Below are positions 55,431-64,000 of a stretch of DNA of 64,000 bases, one piece after another (the first letter of the stretch is position 1; each line of letters starts with the position of its first letter). The notes beneath the pieces were generated by a model that saw only the letters and a program-made list of their open reading frames with translations, was not told the DNA's origin and did no database searches. This stretch comes from Hydra vulgaris (taxonomy: Eukaryota > Cnidaria > Hydrozoa > Anthoathecata > Hydridae): contig NC_088924.1 of assembly GCF_038396675.1 (NCBI RefSeq), positions 25,807,501 through 25,871,500 of the forward strand, read 5' to 3'. Position numbers and translations under genes: made by a program.

Positions 55431-57115
55431 CTTTCCGTAGTATAAAAAAAATGTGAAAAAAGAAAAAATGTAAGCTTACCTCAATTGAGAGGACGTTTTC
55501 GCATAATATTTGAGCTCTGAGGTATTTAGCTGCTTTGTTATAGTAATCTGCTACATTGTTGGCACCTAAAACCAAAATAACGTTTATAATAATTTGTTAA
55601 ACGTTTATAATAATTTGTTAAAACTTTAAAGATTTTTTTAACCATGTTTAATCTTATGAAAACGTTTAAAGAAATATGTGAATAATAACATTAATAAAAA
55701 TTTTATGAGTAATAACATTAATAAGTAAAATAAAAATAAAAATGTGCAACTAAAAATTGTTCTAAAAAAATTATTATCATGTTTTTTTCTGTGCTAGTTT
55801 GCACGATAACCTGACTTTAAAGCCTCTTTGATAGCTTTTGTCGCCTCTTCCGCACTTAGTTTAAGGCTCGCGGCGTAATCAACAACTTTTTTGCACACCT
55901 GTGTAGTATACAATGTCATAACTCAAGTAAACTGCTTTTTTATTGATTTAAAATCATTTTTAAAACAATTGCAAGTTAAAAAAAATACTTTTTATGTTTA
56001 ATAAGGAAGCTGTTTTTAAAAAGAGAGGATAATAATATAGTGATACTTCATCGAATTTTGAAAATGCAGAGAAAGGGAGATAAGAGAACAAAGGGAGATG
56101 AGATGAAAAAGAAATCAAAGAACAAAGAGAATAAATGTGCAATAAAAAAAAAAGAAAGGAATGTCTCACATCTTCAGAAACAAAAGTTTCACAATTAATT
56201 TTTTTCTTGAAGTCATCTATATAAAACTTTGCTGCAATATAGGACATTCATGTTTGATGGAATGGAAGTGCAATATATTGCAGGATTCTTTCATTAAACT
56301 CTGTAGCCGTTAACTTTTTTTTTAACGAAAAGATTTTTTCCAACAAAAGCAATTTTGTCGCATTACTTAAAATATTAGGTAAATAACAATTTTGAAATTT
56401 TGAAATAGTTAAAAAGTTACTTTAAATTTCAGAATTTAAACATTTAAAAAAAAAAAAAAAAAAAAAAACGCTGTAACGTTTACCTCTTTTGTTTGAAAAC
56501 TTACTCTTGCAGTGAGAACATCAGTGTATTGAAAATTAGAAGTTTTTTCTATCAAAGTATCTCTAATAAAAATAATAATATCCTGTTTGTTTTGTATACT
56601 TTTTTTAACGGCATTAATTACAGCTTACTTGGCAACTTGGCTGCCACTGTTTTTAATGAAGCACAAGTCTTGAGAATAACAATAAAAGTAATATTTAAAT
56701 ATAATTCAATATAATTATATACAATTATATTATTATAACTCAATTTTCAAGTTTTTTATTTTTTTTTATTTTTACAAAAATGAAGAATGCAACAAAGATA
56801 AAACTTTAACTAAAATTTAATTCTAAAAGTTTGTTGAAAACAGTGCGATTAAATAAGTTATATGAATGATATAAAAATACTAAGGTAAAATAAACAGTAT
56901 ATTAACTTGACTTTTTTAAATTATACAGGTTAATAAAACAAGTTTATTTTAATAACAATAATTAAAGTAATATGTCAAAACTAAATACTTTTGTTATAAC
57001 CTACATCAGCTGTAAAAAAATCTGCGCATTTAGCGGGCAATTATTCCGGCAATCTATCGTCAGATACATATTGAAAAATAAAAATAAATCCAAGTAAAGC
57101 AGCGACTCATCACAT
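54890..57115 (-). pseudogene. Pseudogene copy C of the cysteine-hinge family
   Basis: All seven exon positions can be matched to A and B: 57115-57005, 56668-56505, 56365-56170, 55898-55811, 55565-55480, 55278-55086 and 54983-about 54890. Damage seen: two TGA codons right after the ATG; a stop later in exon 1; exon 2 is 19 nt short with a stop, and its hinge Cys is changed to Tyr; exon 3 is 13 nt longer with frameshifts, and its first codon is a stop; exon 6 has TAG at 55111-55113 in the GDEPSMY segment; the normal stop of exon 7 is lost. Exons 4 and 5 are intact. It is intron-bearing, so it arose by DNA duplication, and it is closest to copy A. Confidence 0.85.
55342..55427. repeat. (TA)n array in an intron of copy C
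   Basis: A TA array of about 42 repeats between pseudogene exons 6 and 5. Confidence 0.95.
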
Positions 57116-57539
57116 CTAAGACAATATTTTTAGGTTTCACAAAGTTCACATTAAAGTTTGTTGTTTAAGTGATATTTGAGGGGTTTTTTCAATTAACTTT
57201 AATTGCATCTGAGGTTATTAATATTTTGTAACATTTCCAATTATTTTGTTTGACTTATTTTTATGAACTTTTTTCGAACTTTGTTATGATTGATCTTGAA
57301 TAAACTTTGTAAAAAAGTTTGATATTTAAGCAATATAAAAAACCTCTGATAAAAAAGCTTTTATAAAATCTTCTTCATCTCTCTACAACTTTTATGCTTG
57401 CACCCTCGGAAATTATAAAATTTATAAAAAAAATATTAAGTAAGAGGGTTAAATTAAAAGTCTATATAAAAAAATACATATAGTTTTTAAACAGTTATAC
57501 AAAAGCTTTACTTCGAAGTTAGAAATGCAGGCTAAGTTG

Positions 57540-57705
57540 TCTTTAAAAGAGTTTTCTACTTAATTCAAATGGCATTTTTATAACTTCAGCATTTATACCA
57601 CATTATGTTTATAAAATCTGCACGTAATCTAAATAAATTGCAATTAGGCTGGGCTAACACTTTTTATAACACACGCCTAATAGATGATTTGGTCACTGGT
57701 GAATA
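57540..57705 (-). promoter_or_regulatory. Relic promoter of copy C
   Basis: On the minus strand, a GACCAAATCA...TATTAGGCGTGTGTTA block (57660-57702) is also present before copy A at 9867-9899. It is followed by GATTACGTGCAG ending at 57618, then exactly 20 nt, then TATAAAT (57597-57591). The donor seen in A and B survives as CGAAGTAAAG near 57514. The promoter has outlived the reading frame. Confidence 0.55.
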
Positions 57706-58154
57706 TTAAAAGTAAATTTTAGCATGAAAAAATAAAAAAAATCTACTTTTCCTAAAAAATATCTCTAAAAATACCCTGAAGAAATGTCAAGTTATAAAAT
57801 ATGTTTATCACTAAAACCTAGATAAAATGCATCTTATATCTAATTAAGTATGCAGTGGAATATTTATTAAAGGTTTGACGTGAAAATTTACCAAACATAA
57901 AACGTTATATGAAAAATCACAAAAATTAAATTCCGTAATAACGACTTGCGAAAAGAAACTTGCAAAACGATTTATTTCAAAAAAAAACTTTTGCTACAGT
58001 CCCTTACGAAAGGAGTATTTCGAAACATTCACTTACAGTAAAGAATCGAAAACATTTATTAAACTGTTAAACAAAACAAACAAAAAAATGATATTATTTA
58101 TTGTTTAAATAAAAATAATGTTGTATAATGGTTTTTCAATAACTTATACATATA

Positions 58155-58548
<394 letters not shown>

Positions 58549-58611
58549 TAATTGCTCTGTTCTTTTAAGAACATTGAGCACTCTATTGTGTAGAATACTT
58601 TTTAAAGTTGT

Positions 58612-58734
<123 letters not shown>

Positions 58735-59224
58735 ATTTAATTTTAATTTATTTGTTTCTTCAGTATTATAAAATTTACAATAAAAAAGTTAATTTAACTT
58801 GAAAACTGAAAAGGCATAATACCTAATGAAAGAATACCTTCCTTATTTCCTAATTTTTACAGTTGATATATTATCTTGAAAAATGAAACAAAAATTTACA
58901 ATCAACATTTAGCACAACCGATATTATGACATTTCAAAGCCATATTAAGAGCACAAAGTTTTTTTTGTTTGGTTCTTGAAGTTTTTTTGCGCTCAAAAGC
59001 AAATCCGTATCTTTCAATCGATTAGCTTAAATTGCAATCTTCTGTTAACTCTCAAAGATTTATCAATGTTAACCCAGCTAAAATCATTAATTAAAGATGA
59101 TGGTGCTAATCCAACACATTCTAATAGCCTTTGATACTCTTGATCTAACGATAACAGAATCCATTTTTTTAGGATTGGTCTTGTGTGTACCTTGTTGGGA
59201 CCAACAATCCGTAGTATATATAAA

Positions 59225-59505
<281 letters not shown>

Positions 59506-59509
59506 ATTT

Positions 59510-60780
59510 TTTTGCTATTCGTATTGTTATATAATAAATGCATAAAAAATATTTTTTATGCCATATAAATTTATTAAAGTCGTAAACCATAATATAAATA
59601 CAAATAGCAGGGGCAAAAAGAAGACATAATTGGTCTTATCACCAAGCCCCTTAATACATTACCTTTAAGAGTCATTTTTTGTAAGAATCAGGCAGTCAAT
59701 GGAAGTGACCTCCTCCAAATTGCTTGAATTTTTTATATATTGATCAGAATATAGAAAAAACCTGTTAGGGAAAAAAAAAATTTTCAAAAATGTTTCGTTC
59801 ACTCGGAATCTGGGCTTAAATTTTTGAGATTTTTTTAAAAATTTTTAGAAATTTAGTTTTTGCCACCTTTGAACCCATTTTTTTGGCAAGGCAAAAAGTT
59901 GCACATAGCTTTTGTAGTTAATATCAGACGTAACCCAAAAGCTCTCTCCAAAAAATATAAAAAAGTTGCGTGACACTGTGCGGCTGGCTAATTATCATAG
60001 TTCAAAAGTACAAAATCAATCAGTTTTGTCAACTTTTAATCGGAGTTAATTCTAGCGGCGAAGTGTTGCACACAATTTTTCTTTTAGGATTTGAAATTAT
60101 CAAAGGTATTGAGTCTAAAAATGCAAAGAAAGTTATGTGATACCTAAGGCCTATTAATATATTAAGGCTTGAAATTGGAAAAAAATGTTTTAGTATACTT
60201 ACAAAATGAACCATTACGGCAGAGGCGCTTAGTTTTGTAAAAATGTAAACATATCCAACTGTCAATACAAAAAGGTCCTAACATAATAATAAAAAAAATT
60301 CGTGTGATCTTTAGATATTAAGTTAAAAATAAAGGTGCAAATTGTTAAAAATGATTAAGTACGAAGAGATATTTTTTTGGACACACAGATGAGGTTTTCG
60401 CTCACAATAAAATTTCTATCATCCAAAATTAGCATTTAGCATTACACAAAACATTGCACGTAATGTTAAGAAAAAATTTAAGCGTTTCTGAATATGATAT
60501 AGAAATCATAACAATTGAAATAAATAATAATAAAAAACAATACATGATCAGAAGTGAATTATTTAAATTTACGTCATAACCAAATAACTTGTGGTGATCG
60601 AATGGAAGAAGAATCGCTGATATCACGATTGTGGAGAAACAAGTTAGTGGGCGGTTGTTTACTTTACCATAAAAATGTCTTAACTTTATTTTAACGATCT
60701 TTAAAATTTGCATAAATAGAGTAGATATTTTATCATTGCTATTGAGAAATAGGTACTGCATAAATAGAACTTGTTTTTAG
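59510..60780. other. Non-coding stretch
   Basis: 59600-59650 resembles one arm of the inverted-repeat element at 20.3 kb. Otherwise I see no gene. Minus-strand frames at 60029-60265 and 60429-60761 lack recognisable domains. Confidence 0.5.
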
Positions 60781-60786
60781 TTAAGT

Positions 60787-63700
60787 ATGAAACAAAACAA
60801 ATGTTTTTATGAAAACTGTTGTTGCTTTTCAAAAGGAAATTGTGGATCATTTAAAAAACATAAAATTATAAACAAAATGTTCTACATTCATCAGCTGGGA
60901 GAGGTTGATGTTAAGAAACACCTCATCAACTTAAAGGTAATTATGTATTTTAAACTTACGCAGACTGTAATATAATTTTTATAATTACATACTTTATAAC
61001 TTCTCTGCAATAAGATTTTGAGACAAAGTTCTTTAAACAAAAAAAAATAGCTCTTTTAATTAACTCCTCACTCTTTTAATAAATAATCACTAAATTAATC
61101 ACACTCTTGCAATATTGTATTTTAATAATAACAACAATGTATTTCAAACTTGTAAACTTTTTTCGTGAAGAGTCAGATTATAAACAATGCTTTAAATGAC
61201 ACACTTAATAATTGTTTAAAAAATTGTTTTTAGGTCATGCGATTAAACGATAATAATATTTGGGAAGAAAATGGACTTATTGCAAATAGACTTAAAAGAA
61301 ATCTTGAAAAGGATGAACAAATATGTGCTTTTCACCGGTACACGTTTGGTATTGCATGGAGTCCTCAAAAAACATGCTTTCATCCTCACCATCTAAATAT
61401 AAAAGGAAAAAAATCTCCCGCTTTAAGGGCGTCACCAATACATGTCGTCATATCAATGTCAAAGCGATACAATGAAGTATTTTCAGTTGGTGCAATGCTG
61501 TGTTTTACCCATTTAAAGCAAGAAACTGCTTTATCTAGAGTCAACGAAAACACCAATTTATGTACAGAAACACAAACACAACAAGAACAAACATATATGA
61601 CACCTGCTACTCCAGATGAAGAATTTGATCCCGGTGAAATTAATGTTTCACAGGAGATTTTGGACGAATTTCTAAGAAGCCGTGAGAGTGTAACTGAGGT
61701 TCTTAATGTAAGTCCAATAAAATTTAGATTAAAAAGGAAGTTCGAATATCTGGAAGATACTACTAAAGATAAGTTAAAACGCAAGTATGTTCGCCTAGAA
61801 AACTTATTAAAGAAAAAATTTGCGGAAGCTGTTGCTCCTGGACAAGAGGAAATACTTATAGATTTTCTTAACAGTAAAAATGTTGATGAAATAAATAGCC
61901 CTCTCCCAATTGAAATTATTCGTGCTCAGAAAGTATATAAGCAAAGTGATTCCATGGGAAAGTTAGTTATCCTCTCATTATTAGACCATACCAAGTATAC
62001 CAAAAAGTTTATAATGAACACATTTGAGTGTACCAAACATCGTATAGAAACAGCAAGAAAATGGCATGCATCTCATAAAGGGTTGGCATTTCCAGAGAAG
62101 AAAGTATTCGTCCGATCTAGTCTTGATCAAACAAAGTGTGAACATTTCTTAGACTTTATATTTACAAGCGGTATTTTGCATGATGTTGCTTATGGAATAA
62201 CCAAATTAAAATACGACAGCGGTGAAGAACAAAAGATAGTGCATGCAATACTGACGACAAAATATAGCCACGCTATCATGTTCTATCGAAAAAGTTGTAG
62301 TGAAAACAATTATATACCATTATCTGATTCAAGTTTGTGGAAAGTATTGCATGCAATAAAACCTTCAAGTCGAAAAAGCTTAGCTGGATTAGATGATGTT
62401 ACTGCTTCAGGCATGAATGGTTTTCAAACGTTACAAAAATTGGCACAAAGATTTAGTTCTAAATCTCTCGAAGCTGCCCTTGAAAAAGGAAAAAGGTATT
62501 TGAAAACAAGTTATCAAACCAATTGTAGTGTCAATGACTCAAACATTTCTTCTCATAGCTCAAAACATGCCTTATCAGATCCATCTGAAAAAAATCTTCA
62601 ATCCAACACAGAGATATCAGAAGTGGTATGTGCCGATTGCTATGATTTGTGCAAAGCTATCAAGATGATCAAAGAACTAACAATTCAAAATTCTGACAAT
62701 GCTGATTCTATTTATGATTTGGAAATTGCTGTAAAAGATGTATTCAACTACATAAAACACCTGATGAGAGATTCTCAACAGAAAAAGGCAAAAATCGAAG
62801 CTTTTAAGCAATTAAACGATGAAACTGCTTTCTGGCTTAAAGATTTTTGTCAAAAAATCTTTAAGCCAGAAAATTCTTCCGGTTCGATACAGAGAGGGCC
62901 AAAGAGAGTATTTTGGCAAGAAAGGAATGAGTTTACATGTGGATATATTCTTCATAAAAATAGCAGGAAAGTTATTCAAACGTGTTTACTTTACTTCAAT
63001 GTATAGGTGTAATCAGGGAATAGGTAATGTTGTTTCGTTAGCCACTGCAGTTTTAGACCAATTCAGAATTGATCAACCGCATATCAAGAAAATGTTTACC
63101 AAATCTGATAATGCCGGCTGCTATCAGGGAAATCTTTCAGCTGAAGCAATCTACAATGTATGCAAAGAGAGATATATAAAGTTGCTGAGATATGATTATA
63201 ATGAACCCTGTTGTGGAAAAGATCAATGTGACAGGGAGAGTGCAGTTGTAAAGACAATTTTAAGGAGTTACGTTGACTCTGGTAATAATCTTTTGACTGC
63301 TGAAGATATACACAAGGCTATGCATTATAGTTTTGGCGCTAAAGATGCAAAAGTAGCAGTTGCTCAAATTAGCAATGATAAAACTGTAGTTACTGGACCA
63401 AAGATTAAGAACATTAGCAACTATCACTCATTTGAGTTTGGTGAGAAAAGTATGAAGATGTGGCGTTATTTCAATATCGGTGAGGGAATTGAACAAGAGT
63501 ATGGAAATCTTAAAATTCAACCCTCGATTAAGTTGTTGTTGCCATATAGCAAAACAGATAATTCAATTAAGCGTAACAAGTCACTTAAGGAAAAACAGAA
63601 AAGAAGTGACAGGCAATTATATTCATTAAGATTTTGCACTGAAATGAATTGTACTTTATCATTTGAAAGCGATGCTGAGTTAGAAGAACACATGCTATCC

Positions 63701-64000
63701 GGTCTTCATACAGTTCCGAAATCATTAACATCATTGGATAAAGTTCGCAACTCGTTTGTTCATAAGATGAAAATTACTTCACAACTAAATATACCAATTT
63801 CTTCATCCTCTAACAGTGCTTCCGTAAAAGACAAACCACATTGCATGAACATTTTTCTATTGCAAGGTTGGGCATTACCAGTTCGAAGTTCTTTTAGATT
63901 TTCAAATCAGCAGAAAGAACTGTTGTATAAATACTTTATTCGTGGAGAAGAATCAGGTAATAAAATGAGCCCTGAGCAGGTTCACATGCAGCTGAGGAGA
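60787..64000 (+). pseudogene. Multi-copy cnidarian transposase-like gene, two exons, frameshifted, runs off the edge
   Basis: Exon 1 (60787-60936) encodes 50 aa rich in Cys. A 297-nt phase-0 intron (AAG|GTAATT ... TTTTAG) leads to exon 2 at 61234. The N-terminal region has Cys/His groups (CAFHRYTFG, CFHPHHL) that suggest zinc binding, then a long helical region. At 62853-62869 a 16-nt insertion shifts the frame. The continuing frame (from about 62871) reads LPVRYREGQREYFGKKGMSL, VYFTSMYRCNQGIG, FTKSDNAGCYQGN, LLRYDYNEPCCGKDQC, a C2H2 finger (CTEMNC...H...H near 63645-63710) and MSPEQVHMQLRR at the edge. I recall this as a repeated cnidarian protein family likely derived from a DNA transposon, but I cannot name the superfamily. 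Without the insertion the gene would be open to the window end. Confidence 0.6.

Overview
**Organism and character.** The window is a very AT-rich invertebrate genomic segment. It has small genes with short introns, some eighteen (TA)n arrays, and many degenerate transposable elements. CR1-type LINEs, Penelope-like elements with GIY-YIG tails, Transib, Ginger, hAT and Tc1 relics together with this base composition suggest a cnidarian, most likely Hydra. That assignment is inference from content. I see no rRNA, tRNA or CRISPR, and no bacterial-type operons.

**Host genes.** The clearest host-type content is a three-copy family of secreted, cysteine-patterned helical proteins that I do not recognise. 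Copy A (+, 10.33-12.43 kb) and copy B (-, 29.18-31.27 kb) are intact. I could resolve all seven coding exons of each; they encode 304 and 305 aa. Copy C (-, 54.9-57.1 kb) keeps every intron position but is riddled with stops and indels, so it is a pseudogene. Each protein has a signal peptide followed by four modules. The modules are joined by four C-x8-C hinges, each straddling a phase-0 intron. All three copies share an upstream block, CGTGCAG, exactly 20 nt before a TATA box, and traces of a 5'UTR intron. One further host-like exon encodes the start of a claudin/PMP22-like tetraspan protein (54.2 kb).

**Mobile elements, left to right.** An inverted-repeat-rich element lies at 0-0.4 kb. A decayed CR1 LINE follows at 2.2-5.9 kb, then a 14-bp minisatellite at 7.1 kb. 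A ~0.9-kb TIR element sandwiched between TA arrays sits at 8.2-9.1 kb. Mutator-like remnants are at 16.6-18.6 kb, a Transib relic at 18.8 kb and a CR1 3' fragment at 19.3 kb. A Transib transposase pseudogene with an RSS-like CACAGTG terminus occupies 20.4-22.8 kb. LINE and Penelope pieces fill 22.8-24.3 kb, and a longer Penelope-like element 26.7-28.9 kb. A ~1-kb TIR element is at 31.8-32.8 kb, Tc1/mariner at 33.2-34.3 kb and a Penelope 3' half at 35.7-36.4 kb. A LINE tail is at 37.6 kb and a possible KDZ-type fragment at 39-40 kb. A complete-looking Ginger-type transposon with TIRs, a 4-bp TSD, a DDE integrase and a Ulp1 protease spans 40.44-44.62 kb. A LINE with ORF1-like, EN and RT parts follows (45.1-48.4 kb), then a hAT (49.8-52.1 kb). 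A multi-exon transposase-like gene runs off the right edge (60.8-64.0 kb).

**Cross-cutting patterns.** TA arrays repeatedly abut or sit inside inverted-repeat elements. Hammerhead-like cores (CTGATGA + hairpin + GAAA) occur at four places, three of them close to TA arrays. Several short perfect palindromes look like template-switch mutations; two of them interrupt recognisable coding sequence.
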